A DNA stretch of 64,000 bases from Bacteroidales bacterium (GCA_028709785.1 JAQUTK010000018.1:1-64000); one strand, 5' to 3'. Shown: positions 10,307 through 19,578, counted from the first letter of the stretch. A program made the numbers and translations. Notes: generated by a model not told the origin, from the sequence alone.

Positions 10307-12223
10307 TTAGAGAATGTTTTTTACAGGAGGTGGAGGCGGTGGCGGTAGACTTCCACTTTTCTTGGTTGCTGTTGATACAGGAGGCGGTGGAGGAGGTGGA
10401 TAATTTGAAATGGTCACACTTCCATCACCCATAAAACGGAATCGCTTTAGCAAAGCATATTCTACACGCTCATCCCCTTTTTCTGATTTGGCCGGTTTCC
10501 ATGTGGGCATTCCCAAAAAGATATCCGCCAGAGCTTTTGTCACTTCAGGATCTGAAGTGCCGTTTTTGTTGGAGGCTGTCTTGATACGCGAACCGATTAC
10601 TTTGCCTGCTTCATCAATATAGAAGAAAATCTCGGCATTTCCTTTCAATTTGCAGTTTCGAATGACCGGTGATTCGTTCACCTTTTGAAGCAAATATGTT
10701 GTCAGGGCTTCTTCTCCTCCCGGGAATTCGGTCTTTTCTTTTATTTCCTTGTCGTTATTCCGGTAATTGACATCATATTTATCACTGATCTTTCCTCCGG
10801 TTAGCCGGAAAGTGATAGGCACCAAGTATCTTACATTAACAGGAACTCCATTTTGAGTTCCGGGCTTCCAGTCCGGCATTAGTCTCATTACCCTTAGTGC
10901 TTCCGCATCCAATAGAGGAGAAACGCCTCTCTCTACCTTTTCGCCGCTCACTTTACCATCTTTCCCGATGATAAAGGATACGGTAACACGACCTTTTTCT
11001 CCACGTGACTTCGCTTCTTTGGGATACTGAACTATTTTTTGGACAAATTCCATCAACTTTGCATCTCCGCCGGGGAATACAGGAGGGTTATCCATACTTG
11101 CAAAAGGAACAGCTTTCTCATCCTCCTTTTTGGTGAGGATCACCGAGTCTTTTTCTGAATTAGAGAAGATTGCGTCACTAAGATTTAGTAAACCTGCCTC
11201 TTTGTTTAAAACATTTTCTGTACTTTTGTCCGTGGTAAGTGCCTCCGTTTGAGAGGAGACTACCGGACGGGCGAAGGCTGACAATAAGATTGCCGCCAAC
11301 GGAAGAAAGCCAAAGGCTTTCATCTGTGCCCAACGATTGGATCTTTTGCGTAACATCATAGTAATTCTTTTTTTAAGTGAACTGTGATTCAAGCTGTTGG
11401 CTAAAGTGTAGGAGCTGGAGCCAACAGCTTCTTTTATTAATAATAATTGATAGTGGGTCGGATTAAATCCATTGCTTATAACTGCGGAGTCTGCTTCGTA
11501 TTCATGAATACTCTGTAGCTCCTGTTTAAGCAGGTAAGTAGCCGGATTGAACCACTGGAAGATCGTGAAAAGTTCGCACAACATGACGTCGGTGGAGTGA
11601 TGGCGGTTCAGATGCGCCAGTTCGTGTGCCAGTATCTCGTCATTCTTCCCTTTGTAATCCTCTTCTGAAAGAACGATATATTTCCACCAACTGTAGGGCG
11701 AGACTTTCCCGGGCAGGATAGCAATCGTGTATTTCCCGTGCTTCACTTTTGTTGCTCTACCAATTGTCTTATAAAGGAGATACAACGAACGTGCCACAGC
11801 ACTCATGCGAACAGCTGCACCTAAAAGGTAAATCACCAGACAAACGATTAGAAACAGGTGTAAATTCAGTTCGCTCGTACTAGCTTTCTCCTCCGGATAG
11901 ACTCTTTCATACTCCGTTTCTTTCAGACTCTTTTCGTAATCAACAGTAGCGGTTGGAGTCAGTACCTCTTTCGCCGTCTTCTCTTTTATGGGCGAATCGG
12001 CAGTGACGACCACCTCCAATGTATGAAAAGCAACCTGAATCGGTCGAACCTCTGTGGTCGGTATTTCACAGAAAGGTAATAGGACAGATACAGCCAAAAT
12101 ACCCATCAGCACATACCGGTTGAGCGTATGAAAGGTTTCTTTACTCAGTAATACCTTATAAAAAAGGAAGAGAGTGGTGAGACAAAGCATTGATTTGAGC
12201 ATGAAAATAAACCAGGTTCCCAT
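10307..12223 (-). CDS. M56 (BlaR1-like) peptidase with TonB C-terminal domains and polyproline tail
   Basis: TM segments, HELAHLNRHHSTD zinc motif, TonB_C repeat, PPPPPPPV...PPPPPPPV C-terminus; start trimmed to MGTWFIF at 12223. Confidence 0.88.
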   Translation of the reverse strand: MGTWFIFMLKSMLCLTTLFLFYKVLLSKETFHTLNRYVLMGILAVSVLLPFCEIPTTEVRPIQVAFHTLEVVVTADSPIKEKTAKEVLTPTATVDYEKSLKETEYERVYPEEKASTSELNLHLFLIVCLVIYLLGAAVRMSAVARSLYLLYKTIGRATKVKHGKYTIAILPGKVSPYSWWKYIVLSEEDYKGKNDEILAHELAHLNRHHSTDVMLCELFTIFQWFNPATYLLKQELQSIHEYEADSAVISNGFNPTHYQLLLIKEAVGSSSYTLANSLNHSSLKKRITMMLRKRSNRWAQMKAFGFLPLAAILLSAFARPVVSSQTEALTTDKSTENVLNKEAGLLNLSDAIFSNSEKDSVILTKKEDEKAVPFASMDNPPVFPGGDAKLMEFVQKIVQYPKEAKSRGEKGRVTVSFIIGKDGKVSGEKVERGVSPLLDAEALRVMRLMPDWKPGTQNGVPVNVRYLVPITFRLTGGKISDKYDVNYRNNDKEIKEKTEFPGGEEALTTYLLQKVNESPVIRNCKLKGNAEIFFYIDEAGKVIGSRIKTASNKNGTSDPEVTKALADIFLGMPTWKPAKSEKGDERVEYALLKRFRFMGDGSVTISNYPPPPPPPVSTATKKSGSLPPPPPPPVKNIL

Positions 12224-12259
12224 GATTTCTTCTTTATTATATTGTTGTGCAGAGGACAT
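11208..12259 (-). repeat. Duplicated M56 peptidase block, copy A
   Basis: Nearly identical DNA to 13127-14177 at an offset of about 1919 bp. Confidence 0.8.
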
Positions 12260-12330
12260 CCCGGGGATGCCCATAGTCGTTTTTTCTGAAAAATACTATT
12301 TTTTATTCTGACCGGTCATTTAGATTCCTC

Positions 12331-14142
12331 TCATTTAGTCAGTCTGAAAGTAACTGGTAACACATATTTGACGTTGACAGGCTTTCCTCTCAGAGTTCCG
12401 GGTGTCCAATCAGACATTGCATTCACGACTCTTAGTGCTTCCGCATCCAAGTCAGGCGAAACGCCTCTTTCTATTTTTGCATTATAGACTTTCCCATTAC
12501 TACCAATTATAAAAGATACGGTAACACGACCTTTTTCTCCACGTGTCCTCGCTTCTTTGGGATACTGAACTATTTTTTGGACAAATTCCATCAACTTTGC
12601 TTCTCCACCAGGGAATACAGGAGGGTTTTCCATTATTGCATAAGGAACGGCTGGCTTTGAGTATGTAAGCTTTTTAGGCATTTCCTGTTCAGGAGGAAGT
12701 GGTGGAGTGATGCCTTCTACTGTTCCATCCGTGAGGAAACTGAAATATCTTTTTACCGCAACAGGTTTGCCGTTCTTTATTGCAGGGCTCCATTTAGGCA
12801 TGCTGTTTACCAATTGCAGAGCAATAGCTCCTACCTTTTTGTATGTGCATCTTTCTAATTTTGCATTCGCTACACTACCATCCTTGTTAATATCGAACGA
12901 AACAATGATAAGACCGTCGTTTGTATCTCCTGTTCCAAAAAATACCTGAGAATATAGAAAGTTCATAAGAGCTTTATCTCCACCCGGATATTCAGGCACT
13001 TTGTCTAATGAGGAAAAAGGAAGGGATTTTAAATCCTTGTTCAGAAGATTTGAATAATATTCAAACGATGTCTTGTCGACGACTTTAGTTGAATCTTTTT
13101 CTTTTAGTAAACCAGCATCCTTGATTAAAACATTTTCTGTACTTTTGTCTGTGGTAAGTGCCTCCGTTTTAGCGGATACTTCCGGACGGGCGAAGGCTGA
13201 CAATAAGATTGCCGCTAACGGAAGAAAGCCAAAGGCTTTCATCTGTGCCCAACGATTGGATCTTTTGCGTAACATCATAGTAATTCTTTTTTTAAGTGAA
13301 CTGTGATTAAGGCTGTTGGCTAAAGTGTAGGAGCTGGAGCCAACAGCTTCTTTTATTAATAATAATTGATAGCGGGTCGGATTAAATCCATTGGTGATGA
13401 CTGCGGAGTCTGCTTCGTATTCATGAATACTTTGCAGTTCCTGTTTAAGCAGGTAGGTCGCCGGATTGAACCATTGGAAGATCGTGAAAAGTTCGCACAA
13501 CATGACGTCGGTGGAGTGATGGCGGTTCAGATGTGCCAGTTCGTGTGCCAGTATCTCATCATTCTTCCCTTTGTAATCCTCTTCTGAAAGAACGATATAT
13601 TTCCACCAACTGTACGGCGAGACTTTCCCGGGCAGGATAGCTATCGTGTATTTCCCGTGCTTTACTTTTTTTGCTCTACCAATTGTCTTATAAAGGAGAT
13701 ACAACGAACGTGCCACAACACTCATGCGAACAGCTGCACCTAAAAGGTAAATCACCAGAAAAACGATTAGAAACAGGTGTAAATTCAGTCCGCTTGCACT
13801 AGCTTTCTCCTCCGGATAGACTCTTTCATACTCCGTTTCTTTCAGACTCTTCTCGTTATCAACAGTAGCGGTTGGAGTCAGTGCTTCGTTCTCCGTCTTC
13901 TCTTTTATAGGCGAATCGGCAGTGACAACCACCTCCAATGTATGAAAAGCAACCTGAATCGGTCGAACCTCTGTAGTCGGTATTTCACAGAAAGGCAATA
14001 GGACAGATACAGCCAAAATACCCATCAGTACATACCGGTTGAGCGTATGAAAGGTCTCTTTACTCAGCAACACCTTATAGAAAAGGAAGAGTGTGGTGAG
14101 ACAAAGCATTGATTTGAGCATGAAAATAAACCAGGTTCCCAT
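12331..14142 (-). CDS. M56 (BlaR1-like) peptidase with two TonB C-terminal domains
   Basis: HELAHLNRHHSTD; N-terminal half nearly identical to the 10307-12223 gene; start trimmed to MGTWFIF at 14142. Confidence 0.88.
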   Translation of the reverse strand: MGTWFIFMLKSMLCLTTLFLFYKVLLSKETFHTLNRYVLMGILAVSVLLPFCEIPTTEVRPIQVAFHTLEVVVTADSPIKEKTENEALTPTATVDNEKSLKETEYERVYPEEKASASGLNLHLFLIVFLVIYLLGAAVRMSVVARSLYLLYKTIGRAKKVKHGKYTIAILPGKVSPYSWWKYIVLSEEDYKGKNDEILAHELAHLNRHHSTDVMLCELFTIFQWFNPATYLLKQELQSIHEYEADSAVITNGFNPTRYQLLLIKEAVGSSSYTLANSLNHSSLKKRITMMLRKRSNRWAQMKAFGFLPLAAILLSAFARPEVSAKTEALTTDKSTENVLIKDAGLLKEKDSTKVVDKTSFEYYSNLLNKDLKSLPFSSLDKVPEYPGGDKALMNFLYSQVFFGTGDTNDGLIIVSFDINKDGSVANAKLERCTYKKVGAIALQLVNSMPKWSPAIKNGKPVAVKRYFSFLTDGTVEGITPPLPPEQEMPKKLTYSKPAVPYAIMENPPVFPGGEAKLMEFVQKIVQYPKEARTRGEKGRVTVSFIIGSNGKVYNAKIERGVSPDLDAEALRVVNAMSDWTPGTLRGKPVNVKYVLPVTFRLTK

Positions 14143-14177
14143 GATTTCTTCTTTATTAGATTGTGGTGCAGAGGAGA
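13127..14177 (-). repeat. Duplicated M56 peptidase block, copy B
   Basis: See copy A. Confidence 0.8.
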
Positions 14178-14218
14178 TTCCGGATCTCCTCTGTGGTTTC
14201 ATTTGTCAGTTGTTTACG

Positions 14219-16342
14219 CTATTTTGAAGCAGCCGGTTTTGTTCCCTCTCCATTACTTAATCTGAAGGTAATGGGTAACATATATCTTACATCCACAGCT
14301 TCTCCTTTTAGTTTCCCGGGGGTCCAGTTTGGCATGATGCTTACCACACGCAGTGCTTCCTGATCCAGTTCTGTGCTAACACCTCTTTCGACTTGCCCGT
14401 TGACCACTTTCCCGTCCTTGTTTATAATGAACGAAACAGTGACACGACCAGCCTCACCACGAGCTTTCGCTCCTTCCGGATATTGGACGTTTTTCATTAT
14501 CCATCCCATCAACTCGGCATCTCCACCTGGAAATGCGGGAGGGTTGTCTACCTTTCCATAGGCAAATGGCTCCTGATCGTTTGTGTTTGACTTGTTGTCA
14601 GCGTTGTTACCGCGTATCTTAATTATATATTCGGAGTTAGGATCGGCTGATTTAGCAGTAATTTTCGCTCCGGAATTTGAGGAGCCTTTTTTTGTAGTAA
14701 TCAGAACAACACCATTCTTCCCTTTCTCACCATAAATGGTAGTGGCTGCTGAGTCTTTCAATATTTCAATGCTTTTAATATCCTTAGGATCTATATCTTT
14801 GAGCGGCGAATGGGAATTGGATAGGTCGTTGATATTGGCACCATTTAAATCAAGATCATAAGGCACACCATCAATAACTATCAAAGGATTGTCTGCACGA
14901 TGTTCCCCATCCAAACGAATTGTATAAGCTGAACCCGGATCACCGGAAGTAGCCACAATCTGCACTCCGGCAGGTTTCTTCGCGCCTTTTTTTGTTGTGA
15001 TGAGAACGACGCCATCCTTTCCTTTTTCTCCATAAATCGTGGTAGCGGAAGCTTCTTTTAATATTTCAATGCTTTCAATATCCGCAGGATTGATTCCTTT
15101 TAGTGGTGAATGGGAGTTGGTAAGGTCGTTGATATTGGCTCCATCCAATTGAATGTCAGTAGGCACACCGTCAATAACAATCAGAGGCTTAGCCGATTTG
15201 TCAAGGGATGCTTTATCACGGATACGGATTGTGTATACTTTATTCGGATCACCTGACTCAGAACTGACAACCACTTTCGCCGAACTTTCCTTCGCATCTT
15301 TCTTTGTTGCGTCGGTTGTATTTGCCTTTTCAACAATAGTAATTCCGCCGATAGGCTCTTTTTTCTGCGGGACTGTGTCCTTGTCGGAAACATTTTCTGT
15401 ACTTGTCATGCCGGTAAGCATTTCCGTCTTGGCGGATACTTCCGGACGGGCGAAGGCTGACAACATCAGTGCCGCCAAGGGAAGAAAGCCAACGGCTTTC
15501 AACGATGCCCAACGATTGGATCTTTTGCGTAACATCATAGTAATTCTTTTTTTAAGTGAGCTGTGATTCAGACTATTGGCTAAAGTAAAGGAGCTGGTGC
15601 CAACGGCCTTTTTAATTAATAATAATTGATATTGGGTCGGATTAAAACCATTTTCGAGGACAGCCATGTCTGCTTCGTATTCATGAATACTCTGCAGTTC
15701 CTGTTTGAGCAGGTAAACAGCCGGATTGAACCACTGGAAAATAACAAATAGTTCGCAGAGCAGGATGTCTGTGGAGTGATGACGGCTCAGATGGGCCAGT
15801 TCGTGTGCCAGAATCTCGCCATTTGTTTCTTCATAATCTTCTTCGGAAAGCACGATATAGTGCCACCAACTGTACGGTGAAACCTTTCCCGGAACAATTG
15901 CAATTGTGTACTTCCCATACTGCACCTTTCTTGCTTTACGAATTGTCCTTTTCAGTGTATACAATGAACGAGCCAGAAAAAGGGCCCGGACGGTTGCACC
16001 GGTCAGATAAATTGCCAGACAGATCGTGATAAAGAGTTGCAGGTCAAAGCCCTTCTCTACATTGGCACTAACAGTGACTTCGGGTAACATATATCCTTCA
16101 ACCTGTTCATTCGCTTGCGAAGATACAGCCAGCTCGAGCGTATGGAAGGCCAGTTGTATCGGACGGGTTTCTGCCGTAGGAATTTTAAAGAAAGGAAGCA
16201 CGATGGCTATCGTCAGGATTCCCAATAACAGATAGCGGTTGAGCGTATGGAAGGTCTCTTTGCTCAGCAACACTTTATAGAATAAAAAAAGAGTGGTGAG
16301 ACAAAACACTGATTTGATCATGAATATGAACCAGGCTCCCAT
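14219..16342 (-). CDS. M56 (BlaR1-like) peptidase with two SusC-plug-like repeats and a TonB C-terminal domain
   Basis: HELAHLSRHHSTD; PLIVIDGVP...ADIESIEILKEASATTIYGEKGKDGVVLITTKKG occurs twice; ends with TonB_C. Confidence 0.88.
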   Translation of the reverse strand: MGAWFIFMIKSVFCLTTLFLFYKVLLSKETFHTLNRYLLLGILTIAIVLPFFKIPTAETRPIQLAFHTLELAVSSQANEQVEGYMLPEVTVSANVEKGFDLQLFITICLAIYLTGATVRALFLARSLYTLKRTIRKARKVQYGKYTIAIVPGKVSPYSWWHYIVLSEEDYEETNGEILAHELAHLSRHHSTDILLCELFVIFQWFNPAVYLLKQELQSIHEYEADMAVLENGFNPTQYQLLLIKKAVGTSSFTLANSLNHSSLKKRITMMLRKRSNRWASLKAVGFLPLAALMLSAFARPEVSAKTEMLTGMTSTENVSDKDTVPQKKEPIGGITIVEKANTTDATKKDAKESSAKVVVSSESGDPNKVYTIRIRDKASLDKSAKPLIVIDGVPTDIQLDGANINDLTNSHSPLKGINPADIESIEILKEASATTIYGEKGKDGVVLITTKKGAKKPAGVQIVATSGDPGSAYTIRLDGEHRADNPLIVIDGVPYDLDLNGANINDLSNSHSPLKDIDPKDIKSIEILKDSAATTIYGEKGKNGVVLITTKKGSSNSGAKITAKSADPNSEYIIKIRGNNADNKSNTNDQEPFAYGKVDNPPAFPGGDAELMGWIMKNVQYPEGAKARGEAGRVTVSFIINKDGKVVNGQVERGVSTELDQEALRVVSIMPNWTPGKLKGEAVDVRYMLPITFRLSNGEGTKPAASK
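14686..15290 (-). repeat. Tandem intragenic repeat encoding two plug-like modules
   Basis: IDGVP-x(30)-SIEILK-x-AATTIYGEKGKxGVVLITTKKG repeated; about 300-bp period, boundaries approximate. Confidence 0.8.
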
Positions 16343-16350
16343 GATTTTCC

Positions 16351-16716
16351 TTATTTAGATTGATTCTTTTCTACTTCGCGAATCAGATCTTTCAGTTCAT
16401 CGAGGCTGAGTGATTCTTGTTCGATGAGCGCAGAAACAAGTAGTCGGGGAGAGTCGCCAAAGAATTTGCTGACGAATCCGTTCACATTATTCAGACAATA
16501 CTCCTCTTTTGATATCGAGGGAAAATACTGATGTGATCCTCCAAAAGCCTTGTGATCCACCATCTTCTTTTCTTCGAGCAGGCGGATGAAGGTGGATACC
16601 GTATTGTAATGAGGCTTCGGATCAGGATACAATTCGCAGATGTCCCTTACAAACATAGGGCCGTTCTCCCAGAGAAACCCCATGATTTCTTCTTCTTTTG
16701 CTGATAACTTTTTCAT
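16351..16716 (-). CDS. BlaI/MecI/CopY family transcriptional repressor
   Basis: MKKLSAKEEEIMGFLWENGPMFVRDICELYPDPKPHYNTVSTFIRLLEEKKMVDH winged helix; start trimmed to 16716. Confidence 0.92.
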   Translation of the reverse strand: MKKLSAKEEEIMGFLWENGPMFVRDICELYPDPKPHYNTVSTFIRLLEEKKMVDHKAFGGSHQYFPSISKEEYCLNNVNGFVSKFFGDSPRLLVSALIEQESLSLDELKDLIREVEKNQSK

Positions 16717-16735
16717 AGTAACTAATAATATGCTG

Positions 16736-16782
16736 CAAACATAACTAATGTTTTTAGTAATCAAACTAAAAGCATTAGTTAT
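16736..16782 (-). promoter_or_regulatory. blaI promoter overlapped by a 42-bp palindromic operator
   Basis: Minus strand: TTTG (16762-16765), N18, TATGTTTG (16736-16743); inverted repeat ATAACTAATGTTTTTAGT / ACTAAAAGCATTAGTTAT (16741-16758, 16765-16782), one mismatch. Confidence 0.75.
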
Positions 16783-16905
16783 TTACAACTCTTAATAGTT
16801 AAACATTATTAATCAGCTTCAGAGATGTCTCTTGCCCTTGATAAAGGAAGGCGAAATTGGAAGATCTGTCGCGATTAAACAAATAAGAGGGAGAAGTTCG
16901 TCTTG

Positions 16906-19578
16906 TTATTTGATGAACTTGATACTCTTTTGTTCACCGTTGGTAAGTAAAACCGAAACAATATAGACCCCTTTTGATAAATTGGATATATCCAAAGAGG
17001 ATGCACCCGAAACGGTTTTATCACCTTGAAAGATAATACTACCGCTGATCGTACAAACAGTTACTTGCGCAACACTCAGAGATCCGCATTCCAATGTCAA
17101 GAGTGTCTTTTCCGGATTGGTTGACAACACAATCTGCTCTATGGCTTGTACCTCATTGAATGGTTCATTGGTCGGAAGATCTGTAGGAAGGAATAACTGT
17201 GAGTTTGGAATAACCTCCCGGGTCTGGTCAGCTGATTCCCATTCTAGTTTGATATTTGCGTTCCCGCTGGATTCATAATACTCCACTTTGAACTCGTACT
17301 TTTCACCGGCAGTCAGGTCTATGGTGCCGGAGTAGGTAATATCCTGATCAGTAATCCACTTGTCTATGATCAATTGATTGTTTATCCAGACTCTCCGTCC
17401 ATTGTCTGATGTAATATAAAAGGTGTAAGTACCGGAGTAACGAGGTACTATCTTCCCTGTCCAGCGTGCTGAGAAGCTATTGACAGCCACTTCAGAAGCG
17501 GGTGAAAACTCATACCAGTTGAAATCAAGCGTACTGTCGATTCTTTCCAGAACCACCTTTTTCAGATTGACCCCAAAAAAGTAGCTGCCCAGCAGTCCGT
17601 TACTCTCCGTGGCCTCTTTTGCTTCCACAAATTGGAAGTGATTGATTTCGCAGATGCTCAGAGTGCCTTGGTACACAAGAAAAATGTTTTGCACTCCTTT
17701 TACCTTTGTAACCGGTACGGTCACTGTGGTATAGCTGTTCCAACTGCCAGTCTTAGGTACCGGTACGGTGCCAATCAAAGTACCTGTAATACCGCCCAGT
17801 CTGATTTCAATGGTGTTTCCCTCGTTTACACCCGATAGTCTCATCTTTACGGAATCGGCTCCGAGAAAGCCAAAGTCAACATTGTAATATGCTGAATAGT
17901 CGCCGGCGCGGATTCCTGATAAGTTCGAAGTTCCTTCGATGCAAGGCTCCGTAAAAAGACTTTTGAAGTAATTAAAACTCTCTGCCTCAATGGTATCATA
18001 AGCACTTCGTGTCGTATTTAAGGAGAGCGGACAGTTGACCATCAGCGACACAGCAGTAGATGCCGCAAAGGCAGGAACTCTCTTGAGCGCGGTATCTATC
18101 GGAAGAGTTGCGGTTTCTATCGTTTTGGTTCCCCATCTGGTATAAATCAGATCTTCCGAATTGCGGTTGTTGTATGCCACCTTGGCGTTGAGTTGCAACC
18201 AGGGAATATAATCCGCTTTATTGCAATCGACCACATAACGGCGGGCATAGCGCATAAGAATCCCTTTAAAGCCATCCAGATCACGACCATTCTCTCCGTT
18301 GATTGTGGCCGAACCAAACATATTTACTTTCGTATATGTGGCAATCCGTTGCGCATCCAGCAGGTACGAAGGATCTTTGGTGTAGTTGTAAAGCATTACG
18401 GCAGCCCCGAGATAGGTGCCCTGGTTGTAGGTGGAGCTCCAGTTGTTGCTTACTTTTCCGCCCGCCACATCATAACTATCGTTTACTTTGCCGCTTGCAG
18501 GCTCAAACAGTGTTCCCGTCGACCATTTGTATAGTTTGATCGCTTTGTCGTAATACGAATTGTCGCCGGTGGCTTGAGCCAGATAACAGCAAGCCACCAT
18601 CGCCGGACCGTTGATACATCCGTTGGTCGTAGTAATTGCACCTCCGCTTCGATCTTCTTTCCAGGTCAGCCAGTTGCCATCGTGATTGGCCCGCGCATAC
18701 ATCTTGTCAAACTGATCCTTTGCCTTATTCAAATACGCGCTCTGATAGATCGCAAAATTGGTAAGTTGCGATGCTCTTACACAGGCAATCACCATCCAGG
18801 TGATATCATCATTATACTCGTTCCACATCCAGTCTGCACTCTCTTTTCCAATAAAAGCCATATACATCGACTTAAACAAAGAGTCATACTTGGCTTCACC
18901 GGTCACTTCAAGGGCATCATCTACGATCTCCATCATTTCGGCAACACCCCAGAAGCCCTCATTAGCAATCACTTCATTTCCTTCTCGGTTATGGTCGTAG
19001 TATTTTGACTTCCAGGCAGCAAAGATCTTGTCTGCCGCTGCGGCTGAGGGAGCAGCCTCTTGTGGTGTTTCCAAATAGAAAGCCCAGGCCTGTGTGTCGC
19101 TCTCGTTTGACTTGTAGATGGAGACGTTTGTGCCATCGGCTGAAGCCGCGTTATCCACATGTAGGACAAAATCGGGAGCAGAGGCTATCTGAACCGTAAA
19201 GTAATCCTCCTCACGAGATACAATCTTCCATTGAATTGAATTGGTCGCCCCGCTTCTGATCTGGTTGACATTGACCCCACTCGAAGGGTTAGAAGCTATG
19301 TTGAGCAGATATCCGCTTGCCACATTGGTCAGGGTGTACCTGTCGTTGCCAACCGAAGTGACGATCCATCGCTGAGCATCGCTTTGTGTATCTGTCCAGA
19401 TATCCACATTGGCGCTTCCGGACATCGACGAATTGGCGACTTCCAATACTTTGCCTGATGCCTTTGAACAGATCTTATAAATACTTCCGGAGGTGATTGT
19501 GGTCACTTGTGCAAGCAGGTTGCTCTGAAACGGCACGATCAACAGGGTCAAACAGAGATACAGTGTTATTCTTTTCAT
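16906..19578 (-). CDS. Glycoside hydrolase family 76 (alpha-1,6-mannanase-like) with ricin-like, CBM6-like, PA14 and T9SS C-terminal sorting domains
   Basis: QRW/QAW ricin-type repeats; GH76-like DDITWMVIACVRA; LLGSYFFG...GRRVWINNQLIIDKW (PA14); C-terminal LSKGVYIVSVLLTNGEQKSIKFIK. Confidence 0.82.
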   Translation of the reverse strand: MKRITLYLCLTLLIVPFQSNLLAQVTTITSGSIYKICSKASGKVLEVANSSMSGSANVDIWTDTQSDAQRWIVTSVGNDRYTLTNVASGYLLNIASNPSSGVNVNQIRSGATNSIQWKIVSREEDYFTVQIASAPDFVLHVDNAASADGTNVSIYKSNESDTQAWAFYLETPQEAAPSAAAADKIFAAWKSKYYDHNREGNEVIANEGFWGVAEMMEIVDDALEVTGEAKYDSLFKSMYMAFIGKESADWMWNEYNDDITWMVIACVRASQLTNFAIYQSAYLNKAKDQFDKMYARANHDGNWLTWKEDRSGGAITTTNGCINGPAMVACCYLAQATGDNSYYDKAIKLYKWSTGTLFEPASGKVNDSYDVAGGKVSNNWSSTYNQGTYLGAAVMLYNYTKDPSYLLDAQRIATYTKVNMFGSATINGENGRDLDGFKGILMRYARRYVVDCNKADYIPWLQLNAKVAYNNRNSEDLIYTRWGTKTIETATLPIDTALKRVPAFAASTAVSLMVNCPLSLNTTRSAYDTIEAESFNYFKSLFTEPCIEGTSNLSGIRAGDYSAYYNVDFGFLGADSVKMRLSGVNEGNTIEIRLGGITGTLIGTVPVPKTGSWNSYTTVTVPVTKVKGVQNIFLVYQGTLSICEINHFQFVEAKEATESNGLLGSYFFGVNLKKVVLERIDSTLDFNWYEFSPASEVAVNSFSARWTGKIVPRYSGTYTFYITSDNGRRVWINNQLIIDKWITDQDITYSGTIDLTAGEKYEFKVEYYESSGNANIKLEWESADQTREVIPNSQLFLPTDLPTNEPFNEVQAIEQIVLSTNPEKTLLTLECGSLSVAQVTVCTISGSIIFQGDKTVSGASSLDISNLSKGVYIVSVLLTNGEQKSIKFIK

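Noticed and set aside
12221-12236. AAAGAAGAAATCATGGG shared by the M56 gene starts and the blaI N-terminal coding region
   Set aside because: Short, purine-rich, ribosome-binding-type sequence; chance similarity more likely than duplication
11208-14177. Possible composite mobile element because of long direct repeats
   Set aside because: No transposase, terminal inverted repeats or target duplications; repeats correspond to paralogous coding sequence
14219-16342. Reading the blaI-M56 locus as a beta-lactam resistance operon
   Set aside because: No beta-lactamase or penicillin-binding sensor domain is present; C-termini are TonB/plug modules
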